From assembly GCF_006715025.1 (NCBI RefSeq), contig NZ_VFMK01000001.1, positions 2,604,001 through 2,668,000 of the forward strand: a stretch of 64,000 nt of DNA, written 5' to 3'. Origin of the DNA: Serratia fonticola (GTDB lineage Bacteria > Pseudomonadota > Gammaproteobacteria > Enterobacterales > Enterobacteriaceae). Both the position numbers and the translations under genes were made by a program. The notes beneath the pieces were generated by a model. That model searched no databases. It saw nothing but the letters and a program-made list of their open reading frames with translations, and was not told the origin of the DNA. Of this stretch, positions 1 through 8,206 are shown one piece after another (the first letter of the stretch is position 1; every line of letters begins with the position of its first letter).

Positions 1-128
1 TGTGTCGCGGCCTGCAACAGACTGACGATCAGGCCGCTGAACAGGGCGGCGAGCAGCAGTGGGGCGGCCAGCGCCAGCGCCACTTTCATCGCTTCCGTCC
101 CCAGCGCCATTACCGATTCAGGTGTCAT
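1..128 (-). CDS. fliQ: Flagellar export gate protein FliQ, N-terminal part (cut by window edge)
   Basis: The 42 visible codons begin MTPESVMALGTEAMKVAL and run into a hydrophobic segment ending near a V-S-L-L-Q-A motif, which is the N-terminus and first membrane helix of FliQ. FliQ is a small two-helix inner-membrane subunit of the flagellar type III export gate together with FliP and FliR. The start is an ATG preceded by a good GGAGA ribosome site. The gene lies 36 bases downstream of fliP in the same operon. The remainder, and presumably fliR, lie beyond the left edge. Confidence 0.95.
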   Translation of the reverse strand, partial: MTPESVMALGTEAMKVALALAAPLLLAALFSGLIVSLLQAAT

Positions 129-164
129 CTCTGTTCTCCAATAGGGTAGAGGGCGATTGTCGGC

Positions 165-920
165 CTAGCTATAAAAACTTTGCGCCAGCGATCCCAGCAG
201 CAACTGCCAGCCATCGACCAGCACAAACAGCATCAGTTTGAAAGGTAGCGAAATGGTGGCCGGGGGCACCATCATCATCCCCAGCGCCATCAGCACGCTG
301 GCAACCACCAGATCGATAATCAGGAACGGGATAAATACCGTGAAGCCAATCTGAAAGGCCGTTTTCAATTCACTGGTGACATAGGCCGGTAGCAGGATAC
401 GCATCGGTACCGCCTCAGGCCCGTCCAGTGCCGACACGTTGGCCAGCCTGGCATAGAGCGCCAGATCGGATTGTCGCGTTTGGCGCAGCATAAATTCGCG
501 CAACGGTTGCGACCCCTTATCTATCGCGACGTCCATGCCGATCTTGTCCTCGCTGAACGGCAGATAAGCCTCCTGGTACACCTTATCGAAGACGGGCGAC
601 ATGATGAAGAAGGTCAGGAACAGCGCCAGCCCCAGCATCACCTGATTCGGCGGTGCCGAAGGCGTGCCAAGGGCATTACGCAGCAACCCCAGGACGATGA
701 TGATGCGGGTGAAGCTGGTCATCATCAGCAACATCGCTGGCAGGAAGCTGAGTGAGGTCAGCAGCACCAGCGTCTGTACCGGTAATGACCAACTTTGGCC
801 ACCGTTAGCCAGTGGTTGACTAATCAGACCCGGAAGCTGTGCCAAGGCGGCCGGGCTCAATAGCAGCAGGCTAACAGAAAGCAGCGGGAGGATGACCCGG
901 CGGTAAACAAGGGGAATCAT
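165..920 (-). CDS. fliP: Flagellar biosynthetic protein FliP
   Basis: 251 residues, the usual FliP length. A cleavable signal peptide (about residues 1-27, ending ALAQ) is followed by four membrane segments, the first containing the TSLSFLPAML and MTSFTRIIIVLGLLR stretches typical of the family. A periplasmic domain lies between the second and third helices. FliP forms the pentameric core of the export gate at the centre of the MS ring, built with the help of FliO. The ATG overlaps the fliO stop by four bases (ATGA), so translation is probably coupled. No unusual residues were seen. Confidence 0.97.
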   Translation of the reverse strand: MIPLVYRRVILPLLSVSLLLLSPAALAQLPGLISQPLANGGQSWSLPVQTLVLLTSLSFLPAMLLMMTSFTRIIIVLGLLRNALGTPSAPPNQVMLGLALFLTFFIMSPVFDKVYQEAYLPFSEDKIGMDVAIDKGSQPLREFMLRQTRQSDLALYARLANVSALDGPEAVPMRILLPAYVTSELKTAFQIGFTVFIPFLIIDLVVASVLMALGMMMVPPATISLPFKLMLFVLVDGWQLLLGSLAQSFYS

Positions 921-1324
921 GCCGATTTACCTGGACGTTGCAAAACGTTTTGCATCAGTTGACGGAAATCCGCCGGTGAGGACTTTTCTGCCGAACCTTC
1001 CGCTGCTGGCGGTGCCGGCAGGGTATGCAGTGGGGTGATCTGTTGGGCGGTTACGCCGAGTACCAACCAGGTGTTATCCACTTCGACCACCACCACGCGT
1101 TCGCGTTGCCCCACTTGGCAACTGGCGCGCAGGTTAAGCAGTTTAGTGTTGCCCCGCGCCTGGGGGGCAAAACCCAAACGGCGAAACAGCCAGCCCGCGA
1201 ACAGGATCAGCAGCAGGATACCGCCGAGTGCGCTGCTGACCTGCATCAGTACCGAGCCGGTAGGCAGCGCCGCGGCAGGCTGCTGTTGAATACTTTGTGT
1301 CTGCACGGCGGTATGTGGGTTCAT
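917..1324 (-). CDS. fliO: Flagellar protein FliO (export gate assembly factor)
   Basis: 135 residues with one membrane helix (about residues 27-48, rich in G/L/I) and a C-terminal cytoplasmic domain with the pattern LNLRASCQVGQRERVVVVEV seen in FliO. FliO is a scaffold for FliP ring assembly rather than a structural gate subunit. The start codon shares one base with the fliN stop (TGATG) and the stop overlaps fliP, fixing its place in a fliL-M-N-O-P-Q translationally coupled string. The N-terminal 25 residues are poorly conserved and rich in Q and A. Confidence 0.93.
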   Translation of the reverse strand: MNPHTAVQTQSIQQQPAAALPTGSVLMQVSSALGGILLLILFAGWLFRRLGFAPQARGNTKLLNLRASCQVGQRERVVVVEVDNTWLVLGVTAQQITPLHTLPAPPAAEGSAEKSSPADFRQLMQNVLQRPGKSA

Positions 1325-1740
1325 CAGCGGCTCAGGCGACGCATACGTTCGGAAGGCGTAATGATATCGGTGATACGTACGCCGAACTTATCGGCCACCA
1401 CCACGACTTCGCCCTGGGCAATCAGATAACCGTTGATCAGGATATCCAGCGGTTCTCCCGCCAGGCCATCCAGTGCGACCACCGATCCTTGTGAAAGGCG
1501 CAGCAGTTCCTTGATGGTCATCTTGGTGCGGCCCAGTTCCACGGTCAGTTTGACCGGAATGTCCAGGATCAGGTCGATATCCTGTAGGCTGCCGAGCGAG
1601 TCCTGAGCCTCCAGCGACTTGAAGACGCCTTCGGTGGTGGCGGCAGATTTCTCTGTGGCCTGTTGCTCGTTAAACGCATCAGCCCACAGATCGTCTACGG
1701 ATCCCTTCTCTTCGCCAGACGGTTGTTTAGGATCACTCAT
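1324..1740 (-). CDS. fliN: Flagellar motor switch protein FliN
   Basis: 138 residues from the ATG at 1740. Five further in-frame codons upstream are ignored because MSDPKQ matches the usual FliN N-terminus and this ATG overlaps the fliM stop by eight bases. The C-terminal SpoA (SPOA/CheC-like) domain begins near residue 55 with DIPVKLTVELGRTKMTIKELL and contains the conserved GEPLDILINGYLIAQGEVVVV core. FliN builds the lower C ring with FliM and FliG, and docks FliH and the export ATPase. The N-terminal third is acidic and low in complexity, as is common in enterobacterial FliN. Confidence 0.96.
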   Translation of the reverse strand: MSDPKQPSGEEKGSVDDLWADAFNEQQATEKSAATTEGVFKSLEAQDSLGSLQDIDLILDIPVKLTVELGRTKMTIKELLRLSQGSVVALDGLAGEPLDILINGYLIAQGEVVVVADKFGVRITDIITPSERMRRLSR

Positions 1741-2737
1741 TGGGCTGTTCCTCACTCAGAGCATTCAAAATAGGGTTAATCAAATGTTCAACACGCAGGG
1801 CGTACTGCCCGTTCAACGTGCCGTATTGACTGGTCAGTACCGGCACGCCGTCTACATGGGCGATCAGACGTTCCGGTTTATCAATCGGTAACACATCTCC
1901 CGGCTGCAGTTTCAGTACTTTTGACAGACGCATCGGGATGTCGACAAAGTTGGCAATCAGCTCCAACTCGGAGTGCTGCACCTGTTTCACCAGCGTTTCC
2001 CGCCAATGGCTGTCTTCCTGCCGCGAGTTTTCCAACGGCGGATTGGTCAGCAGTTCACGCAGAGGTTCGATCATGGCGAACGGAATACAGATATTGAACT
2101 CGCCACTCAAGGCACCGATCTCCACCTGGAAGGGAGTCGTGACCACAATGTCGTTTGGCGAGGTGGTGATGTTGGTAAATTTGACCTGCATCTCCGCGCG
2201 GACATATTCCACGTCGATTTTGTAGATGGCACTCCAGGCATCACCGTAGGCATCCAGCGCCAGGCGCAGCATGCGTTTGATCACCCGTTGTTCTGTCGGG
2301 GTAAACTCACGGCCTTCTACCTTGGTCGGGAAACGACCGTCGCCACCGAACAGGTTATCCACGGCGATAAACACCAGGCTGGGCGCGAACACAAACAGTG
2401 CCGTGCCGCGCAGCGGGTTCAGATGTACCAGGTTCAGGTTGGTTGGCACCGGCAGGTTGCGGGCAAACTCATGGTAAGGCTGGATCTTGATCGGCCCGAC
2501 GGTAATATCCGGACTGCGTCGCAACAGATTGAACAGCCCCATGCGGAACTGGCGTGCGAAACGCTCATTAATGATTTCCAGTGCTTGCAGGCGCTCACGG
2601 ACCACGCGGCGCTGGGTCGTGGGGTCGTAAGGTTTGACATCGCTTTCATTGCCGATGACGGCGGCGGGCTCATCGCCTGCGCTGTCGCCGTTGAGCAATG
2701 CGTCGATCTCTGCCTGTGAAAGGATACTGTCGCCCAT
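1733..2737 (-). CDS. fliM: Flagellar motor switch protein FliM
   Basis: 334 residues, standard length. The N-terminal CheY-P binding peptide begins MGDSILSQAEIDALLNGD. A middle CheC-like domain (about 50-230) and a C-terminal SpoA domain (about 250-325) follow, with the conserved DVLPIDKPERLIAHVDGVPV stretch. FliM couples phospho-CheY binding to switching of rotation and connects FliG to FliN in the C ring. It starts six bases after fliL ends and overlaps fliN, so it is part of the fliL operon. Confidence 0.97.
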   Translation of the reverse strand: MGDSILSQAEIDALLNGDSAGDEPAAVIGNESDVKPYDPTTQRRVVRERLQALEIINERFARQFRMGLFNLLRRSPDITVGPIKIQPYHEFARNLPVPTNLNLVHLNPLRGTALFVFAPSLVFIAVDNLFGGDGRFPTKVEGREFTPTEQRVIKRMLRLALDAYGDAWSAIYKIDVEYVRAEMQVKFTNITTSPNDIVVTTPFQVEIGALSGEFNICIPFAMIEPLRELLTNPPLENSRQEDSHWRETLVKQVQHSELELIANFVDIPMRLSKVLKLQPGDVLPIDKPERLIAHVDGVPVLTSQYGTLNGQYALRVEHLINPILNALSEEQPNE

Positions 2738-2743
2738 GAATAA

Positions 2744-3232
2744 TTACCGCAGTATGAAGGCGGTGAACAGCACATCGCTGACCACTTGCTTCGGTTGTCC
2801 CTTAACCAGCGGCGTGCTAAGCACATCTTTAATCTCTGCCACCAGTTGCTGTTTCCCTTGTTCGCTCGCCAATTGGCCCGCTTCCTGCCGTGAAAGCAGC
2901 ATAAGCAAACGGCTACGCACCTCCGGCAGGAAATCGTTCAGTTGGCGGCGCGTGGCTTCATCAGGCAGGCGCAGCGTCAGACCGATATACAGCACACGCT
3001 CAGGGTCATTATCCGGCGTCACCAGATTGACGGTAAAAGTATCAAGCGGCATAAACACCGGCGCCGCCGGCGGCTGCTCTTTCGCCGTGGCCGTCGGCTT
3101 GCCGTCTTTGTTCTGCTGCATCTGCCACCAGATGTAGCCTGCAGCACTGCACGCCCCGAGGGTGATCAGCACCAACAGGATCACCAATATCGGACGTTTT
3201 TTTGCTGTCGTTGGAAGGGAGTTCTGAGACAT
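2744..3232 (-). CDS. fliL: Flagellar basal body-associated protein FliL
   Basis: 162 residues. A short basic cytoplasmic tail is followed by one membrane helix (about residues 15-37, ILVILLVLITLGACSAAGYI) and a periplasmic domain with the family pattern FMPLDTFTVNLVTPDNDPERVLYIGL. FliL surrounds the stator units and supports torque under load. It is the first gene of the fliLMNOPQ group and is separated from fliK by about 250 bases holding a dispersed palindromic repeat and a hairpin. Confidence 0.96.
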   Translation of the reverse strand: MSQNSLPTTAKKRPILVILLVLITLGACSAAGYIWWQMQQNKDGKPTATAKEQPPAAPVFMPLDTFTVNLVTPDNDPERVLYIGLTLRLPDEATRRQLNDFLPEVRSRLLMLLSRQEAGQLASEQGKQQLVAEIKDVLSTPLVKGQPKQVVSDVLFTAFILR

Positions 3233-3262
3233 TACTAAACCAAATTCCTGTTCTCAGCGCGC

Positions 3263-3384
3263 TATACCCGATGAATTTCAAATTGCCGCCAGATACCGGC
3301 TCACTCATCCCCAGGCACAGACTTGCGTGCGTGATAAGGATGCGTGCAGCTGACAACGCTGCAGTTTGAAAGGCGACGGGTATA
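3263..3384. repeat. Dispersed palindromic repeat, copy 1 (between fliK and fliL)
   Basis: A 122-base element bounded by inverted ends TATACCC and GGGTATA. Just inside each end are related motifs: ATTTCAAATTGCCGC on the left, and the inverse of CTTTCAAACTGCAGC on the right. Related elements occur at 10628, 15244 and 41512 in this window. The layout (short inverted ends, internal TTTCAA-TGCAGC box, no ORF) is that of a non-coding miniature palindrome. Which named family it belongs to cannot be decided here. It is probably transcribed within the fli operon. Confidence 0.7.
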
Positions 3385-3414
3385 AACCGCACGCATTAGA
3401 TGTAAGTACATTAT

Positions 3415-3452
3415 CCCGCTTATTCCGGCTCACAATAGCCAGAATAGGCGGG
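3415..3452. other. Imperfect hairpin between fliK and fliL
   Basis: CCCGC-TTATTC-GGCT on one side pairs with AGCC-GAATA-GCGGG on the other around a six-base loop (CACAAT), with one mismatch and one bulge. It sits 30 bases after the fliK stop on the minus strand. No T tract follows on that strand, so it is not a classical intrinsic terminator. It could slow or protect the 3' end of the fliFGHIJK transcript before fliL. Confidence 0.45.
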
Positions 3453-3485
3453 GAAAAGCGTGTCAGCTTGGGCGTTTGCGTGCCG

Positions 3486-4700
3486 TCAGGCGAAAATATC
3501 AACGCCGTCGACTGCGCGCGCCATGTTTTGCAGCGCAGCAGGCGCGCTGACGATGTCAACATCGGCTTGGGCGTTGCCGTGCTGCTCACGATAAGAAGGC
3601 TGACCGCCACTGTGCGAGGTTTGCTGCTGTTGCGGCTGTGGCAAAGACTCGCTGCCAACGCTGCTCTGGCCGAGATTGATGCCGCTTTCCGCCAGGGCGT
3701 GCCGTAGATGGGGGATCGCGGCTTCTACCGCAGAGCGAACCAGACCATGTGCCGAGGCGATATGCAACTGCGCCTGGTTGTCGTCAAGTTTCAGTGTGAT
3801 TTGCAAGGCCCCCAACTCTTGTGGGTGCAGGCGTAATTCAGCGCTCTGTTGGCCGTTGCGATGGAACATCAGTACCTGCTGGCTCAGCGCCTGTTGCCAT
3901 TCCTGACTCCCCAGTTGGGCATTCAACTGCGGAGTAGCCGGGGCGTTCACCGTTGCGCTGACAGGCGGAGTGGTGGTGGCTGGGCTGGAGACCGGAACGG
4001 GCGCCGCGTGATGGATCGCCGATGAGGCCTGCACCGGTTCGCCAGCCAGTTTCAGTGAGGCCGTCCCGTTGTCCCGGTGGGTTTCTGCGGACGCGGGCAA
4101 CATGGCAGAGGTATCCGTTTTGGCGGCTAAGGTCGGTTTGTCTTCTGCCTTAGGCTGATGTTGCTGTCCCGTGAGGTGAGGCGTTGGCTGATCGGCGTTT
4201 TCGCCCAGGGTTGCCAGCAGGGATGACGTCGGAACCAAAGCCGCTTCATCCCCGGGCTGTTCCCCGGCTACCACCCGGTTATCCTCGGGTAAGGGTTGCG
4301 CGCTGGTGCCGGGTAACATGGCAAACAGCGCCTGCAACGTGGCGGGATCCACGTCAGTCAGTGGTTGCAATGGCTTTTCATCGTCGCTCGCTGCATGGAG
4401 GGGGGCACTATCCGTGACCTCATCGACATCGTGGGGTTTTGTCAGTAATTGACCACGCTCGCTAAATGAAGCCAGTAACTGGTTGAGTTGTTGACGACTG
4501 AGCGCAGGCACGTGGGGCTCGCTGTTCGGCAATGGTGTTGCGGCCAACTTACCTTTCACGTGTCCATCAGGGATGAAGCGTTCGCCAAGCAGTTGAGCAA
4601 AGCTTGAAGACAGCTCGGTATCATCCAACGACAGCATGGCTTCATCCGCCACCTTGCCATCGCCCGTCGCCAACAGAGCGGAGATAACGTTGAGATTCAT
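3486..4700 (-). CDS. fliK: Flagellar hook-length control protein FliK
   Basis: 404 residues. The first two thirds are a low-complexity ruler region rich in A, P, Q, T and D. The conserved C-terminal domain (about residues 265-370) contains WQQALSQQVLMF and the signature AELRLHPQELGALQITLKLD. FliK is exported intermittently through the growing hook and switches FlhB specificity from hook to filament substrates. The N-terminus MNLNVISALLATGDG is consistent with a secreted substrate. The start overlaps the fliJ stop by four bases. It closes the fliFGHIJK operon. Confidence 0.95.
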   Translation of the reverse strand: MNLNVISALLATGDGKVADEAMLSLDDTELSSSFAQLLGERFIPDGHVKGKLAATPLPNSEPHVPALSRQQLNQLLASFSERGQLLTKPHDVDEVTDSAPLHAASDDEKPLQPLTDVDPATLQALFAMLPGTSAQPLPEDNRVVAGEQPGDEAALVPTSSLLATLGENADQPTPHLTGQQHQPKAEDKPTLAAKTDTSAMLPASAETHRDNGTASLKLAGEPVQASSAIHHAAPVPVSSPATTTPPVSATVNAPATPQLNAQLGSQEWQQALSQQVLMFHRNGQQSAELRLHPQELGALQITLKLDDNQAQLHIASAHGLVRSAVEAAIPHLRHALAESGINLGQSSVGSESLPQPQQQQTSHSGGQPSYREQHGNAQADVDIVSAPAALQNMARAVDGVDIFA

Positions 4701-5143
4701 GGATTTAGATTCCTTTGTGAACTGCGTTGAGCAAACTCATCCATCAGTTTTTGGTCGCGTTTGTTTTCCAACACCTGTTCGGCGCTGCGGGCTCGGGTGT
4801 TGAGCGTTTCAAAAGCGTTAAGCCGTTGCTGTTTGTCCTGCCACAGCTTTACCGCCCGGTCCACTTTTTCACCACATTGCAGCAATTGCTGCCGATGCTG
4901 AGAGATCGCCTGTTCCAGCGTGCCAATGAATTGCTGATAGTTTTGCCAACTGGCCGATCCCATGCCCTCACAGAGGGTACTGTTCAGCTTTTGCCGATAC
5001 TCATCCTGATAGTTGAGTAGCATGGAAAGCTGTTGTTCCGCTGCCTGTTGAGCCTGGCGTAACTGGCCAAGTTGCTGTGCGGCCTGTTCTACGGCATCCT
5101 GTGCCAGATTGCGCAGGATAATCAGCGGTGACTGTGGTTTCAT
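4697..5143 (-). CDS. fliJ: Flagellar export protein FliJ (stalk/chaperone escort)
   Basis: 148 residues, predicted to be almost entirely alpha-helical coiled coil with many Q, E, L and R heptads. FliJ inserts into the FliI hexamer ring like the gamma subunit of F-ATPase and escorts chaperones. An in-frame GTG nine bases upstream (5152) is possible. The ATG at 5143 was chosen because it gives an N-terminus (MKPQSPLIILRNLAQ) the same length as E. coli FliJ before the shared helix. It ends overlapping the fliK start. Confidence 0.93.
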   Translation of the reverse strand: MKPQSPLIILRNLAQDAVEQAAQQLGQLRQAQQAAEQQLSMLLNYQDEYRQKLNSTLCEGMGSASWQNYQQFIGTLEQAISQHRQQLLQCGEKVDRAVKLWQDKQQRLNAFETLNTRARSAEQVLENKRDQKLMDEFAQRSSQRNLNP

Positions 5144-5161
5144 CGTGCTCACGTCCCATGG

Positions 5162-6523
5162 TTAAACAATCAGTTGCTGCAATTGCTGGCAGGCCTCGTC
5201 ATAGCCGCTACGCTCAAAGATGCCTTGCTGCAGATAGGCTTCCATCTGCGGATACAGCTTTATTGCTTTGTCCAGCAGCGGATCGCTGCCTGCAGCATAA
5301 GCTCCCACGCTAATCAGATCGCGATTGCGCTGATAGCTGGCCAGCATCTGCTTAAAATTACGTACCCGTCGGTAATGCTCCTCATCAATCAATGAGGTCA
5401 TGGCACGGCTGATCGAGGCTTCAATATCGATGGCCGGATAATGGCCAGCCTCAGCCAGACGGCGAGAAAGCACCACATGGCCATCAAGGATGGCGCGGGC
5501 CGAGTCGGCAATCGGGTCTTGCTGGTCGTCGCCTTCGGTTAAGACAGTATAGAAAGCGGTGATTGAGCCACCACCGCTGATGCCGTTACCGGCTCGTTCC
5601 ACCAGTGCTGGCAGCTTGGCGAATACCGAGGGTGGGTAACCCTTGGTGGCTGGCGGCTCGCCGATTGCCAGAGCGATTTCACGCTGTGCCATGGCGTAAC
5701 GGGTGAGGGAATCCATAATCAGCAGCACATGTTGGCCGCGATCGCGGAAATCCTCCGCGATACGGGTGGCATAGGCCGCGCCTTGCATACGCAGCAGGGG
5801 GGAGACATCGGCAGGGGCGGCGATCACCACCGAGCGCGCGCGTCCCTCAGTACCCAGGATATTTTCAATAAAGTCTTTCACTTCGCGGCCGCGTTCGCCG
5901 ATCAACCCGACCACAATCACGTCTGCCTGGGTATAACGTGCCATCATGCCGAGCAACACGCTTTTACCGACGCCTGAACCGGCGAACAGTCCCATACGCT
6001 GACCACGACCGACGGTCAGCAGCCCGTTGATGGTGCGTACACCAACATCAAGCACCTGTTCAATCGGTGTGCGCTGTAGCGGGTTGAACGGGGCGGTGAT
6101 CAGCGGTGCGCGATAACCGGTTTCCGGCGAGGGCAGGCCGTCAAGTGGTTTGGCGCTGCCGTCCAATACCCGGCCTAACAGGGCGGGGCCAAGAGGTAGC
6201 TGTTTGCTGGCGCTTTGTCCTTCTGGAGCAACACGGGCATAAACACGGGCACCGGGCACGATGCCGTCAACTTCTTCCAATGGCATCAGGTACAGCCGTT
6301 GGCCATTAAAACCGACAACTTCGCTTTCTACTTCTTGCACTTCACCGGCATCATGGCGTTCGATCAGGCAGGTCGCCCCTAGCGGAAGTTGCAGTCCGGT
6401 CGCCTCAAGCACCAGCCCGGTCGCCCGGGTCAGGCGACCATAACGGCGCACTGTCGGCGTGCGTGAAATGCGCTTCTCCAGACTATCGAGCGAACTCAAC
6501 CAGCGGCCAAGACGGACTGTCAT
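5162..6523 (-). CDS. fliI: Flagellum-specific ATPase FliI
   Basis: 453 residues from the ATG at 6523, which shares one base with the fliH stop (TGATG). A longer reading extends 44 codons into fliH, but those residues are fliH in another frame. Walker A lies near residue 175 (GLFAGSGVGKSVLLGM), with the ATPase signature IADSARAILDGHVVLSR and Walker B LLIMDSLTRYA. FliI is the hexameric export ATPase related to F1-beta. It works with FliH and FliJ beneath the export gate. Identity to the E. coli protein is high along its whole length. Confidence 0.97.
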   Translation of the reverse strand: MTVRLGRWLSSLDSLEKRISRTPTVRRYGRLTRATGLVLEATGLQLPLGATCLIERHDAGEVQEVESEVVGFNGQRLYLMPLEEVDGIVPGARVYARVAPEGQSASKQLPLGPALLGRVLDGSAKPLDGLPSPETGYRAPLITAPFNPLQRTPIEQVLDVGVRTINGLLTVGRGQRMGLFAGSGVGKSVLLGMMARYTQADVIVVGLIGERGREVKDFIENILGTEGRARSVVIAAPADVSPLLRMQGAAYATRIAEDFRDRGQHVLLIMDSLTRYAMAQREIALAIGEPPATKGYPPSVFAKLPALVERAGNGISGGGSITAFYTVLTEGDDQQDPIADSARAILDGHVVLSRRLAEAGHYPAIDIEASISRAMTSLIDEEHYRRVRNFKQMLASYQRNRDLISVGAYAAGSDPLLDKAIKLYPQMEAYLQQGIFERSGYDEACQQLQQLIV

Positions 6524-7221
6524 CAGAGCTCTCCCGGTGCAGCAAGGCGGCACAGTTCGTGCCAACGTGTGGCCAGACTGGCATCGAGATCGCCTTCCTC
6601 TGCACTGACTTTGCAGCCACCGGGATGCAGTTGTCCATCCGCCAGCAGCCGCCAACCGTGCAGGTTGAGGGTGACACCGAGCTGCAATTCAACCCGTTCA
6701 TAATCATCCGGATGAACGCGCAACTGAGGTTTGCCGCTGAACATCGGCTCCTGCTGAATTAACTGCTGGATCTGAGCCAGCAGGGCGGTACCATCGCAGA
6801 CTGGGGGTTGACCAATCACCTGTTTGGCTGCCGTCAGCGCCAACTGCATCAGCCGCGAGGCAATCACGCTGTCAAGCGCATCCAGCGTGTGCTGGAATTC
6901 GCTAACCAGTTGCTTCCAATGTTCCGTCAGCGGTTGCTGCTGCTGTAGGCTTTCCTGTATGCCTTGCAGGCGCCCCTCTTCCAGCCCGGCCTGGAAACCG
7001 GCTTCATAACCTTTCTGTTTGCCATCGGCATAGCCAAGCTGCTGGCCCTGCTGTTGCGCCTGCAGGCGCAACATTTCCAGGCGCTGCTGCTCGTCGATGC
7101 TGTCATCCTGGGGAACCTTTTCCACCACCAGTGGCTCTTCTGGCACCTCGATCGGCTTGGGATCTGCCAGATCGTTAGGTGACCAGGGTTGCCAGGGCAG
7201 GGTGTTAATACGATCAGACAT
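6523..7221 (-). CDS. fliH: Flagellar assembly protein FliH (ATPase regulator)
   Basis: 232 residues from ATG 7221, which begins MSDRINTLPWQPW and overlaps the fliG stop by eight bases. A seven-codon upstream extension is rejected because other FliH proteins start here. The N-terminal tryptophan motif anchors FliH to FliN or FlhA. A Q/E/G-rich helical region with GxxxG repeats (about 70-105) dimerises. The C-terminal domain, with SEFQHTLDALDSVIASRLMQLAL and LHPGGCKVSAEEGDLDAS, binds the FliI N-terminus and holds its ATPase in check. Confidence 0.95.
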   Translation of the reverse strand: MSDRINTLPWQPWSPNDLADPKPIEVPEEPLVVEKVPQDDSIDEQQRLEMLRLQAQQQGQQLGYADGKQKGYEAGFQAGLEEGRLQGIQESLQQQQPLTEHWKQLVSEFQHTLDALDSVIASRLMQLALTAAKQVIGQPPVCDGTALLAQIQQLIQQEPMFSGKPQLRVHPDDYERVELQLGVTLNLHGWRLLADGQLHPGGCKVSAEEGDLDASLATRWHELCRLAAPGEL

Positions 7222-8206
7222 AGGTGTCCTCGCCACCGCCAATCATCATTTCGCCCGTCTCCGCCAGACGGCGAACGATGAGCAGGATGGCTTTCTGTTC
7301 GTTTTCGACCTGCGACATACGTACCGGGCCACGGTTGGCCAGATCGTCGCGCAGGATATCGGCAGCACGCTGCGACATGTTGTTGAGGAACTTCTCGCGT
7401 AGCGGCTGTTCGGCACCTTTCAGGGCGATCAGCAAGGACTCGCTTTCCACTTCTTGCAGCAAGCGCTGGATACTGCGATCGTCCACTTCGATAAGATTTT
7501 CGAACAGGAACATTTCGTCGATGATTTTCTGCGCCAGTTCGCCGTCGTATTCGCGCATTGCGCCGATGACCGCTTCTTCCTGCTGGGTCTTCATCAGGTT
7601 GATAATCTCGGCGGCGGTGCGTATCCCGCCCATTTTGCTGCGCTTGAGGTTCTGGCCATCCAACAGATTGTTCAGCACTTCGGTCAGTTCGGCCAACGCT
7701 GCAGGCTGTACCCCACCGAAGGTGGCGATACGCAGCATGACATCGTTGCGTAGGCGCTCGTCGAATTGCGCCAGAATATCCGCCGCCTGACCACGTTTAA
7801 GATGCACCAGAATGGTCGCGATGATCTGCGGGTGTTCGTCGCGGATCAGGTCTGCAGCACTCTGCGGCTCCATGAAGTTGAGCGTTTCCATCCCGGTGGT
7901 GGTCTCACGGGATTCGAGGATATCTTCCAGCAGGCTGGAGGCCCGTTCTTCTCCCAGGGCTTTTACCAGCACGGAGCGCAGGTAGTCACTGGCGTTGACG
8001 CTCAGTGCGGCATACTGTTCGGCATCATCTTCAAACTCGGTCAGGATCTCGCTCAGCTGCTTGTGGGATACCTGGCGCATGCTGGCCATCGTGCCACTCA
8101 GTTGCTGCACTTCCCGCGAGGAGAGGTGCTTAAACACTTCGGCTGCGCGATCTTCACCCAGAGTCATCAGTAGGATGGCGCTCTTGTCTGTACCTGTCAT
8201 GCTCAT
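7214..8206 (-). CDS. fliG: Flagellar motor switch protein FliG
   Basis: 330 residues, standard length. The N-terminal domain docks on the FliF C-terminus. The middle domain carries the EHPQ motif (DEHPQIIATILVHL, about residue 125). The C-terminal torque domain contains the charged helix with DDRSIQRLLQEVES and LREKFLNNMSQRAADIL, whose charged residues face the stator MotA. It starts four bases inside the fliF 3' end (ATGA type coupling) and overlaps fliH. Confidence 0.98.
   Translation of the reverse strand: MSMTGTDKSAILLMTLGEDRAAEVFKHLSSREVQQLSGTMASMRQVSHKQLSEILTEFEDDAEQYAALSVNASDYLRSVLVKALGEERASSLLEDILESRETTTGMETLNFMEPQSAADLIRDEHPQIIATILVHLKRGQAADILAQFDERLRNDVMLRIATFGGVQPAALAELTEVLNNLLDGQNLKRSKMGGIRTAAEIINLMKTQQEEAVIGAMREYDGELAQKIIDEMFLFENLIEVDDRSIQRLLQEVESESLLIALKGAEQPLREKFLNNMSQRAADILRDDLANRGPVRMSQVENEQKAILLIVRRLAETGEMMIGGGEDTYV

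Noticed and set aside
471..755. Plus-strand open frame inside fliP
   Set aside because: Antisense shadow of a conserved gene, no ribosome site, low-complexity product rich in Q, H and R.
6524..6655. 44-codon N-terminal extension of FliI
   Set aside because: Lies within fliH in another frame; FliI in E. coli starts at the equivalent of ATG 6523, which also forms a TGATG junction.
7224..7790. 188-codon plus-strand frame opposite fliG
   Set aside because: Composed of S and R runs caused by the codon use of fliG on the other strand; fliG is fully conserved.
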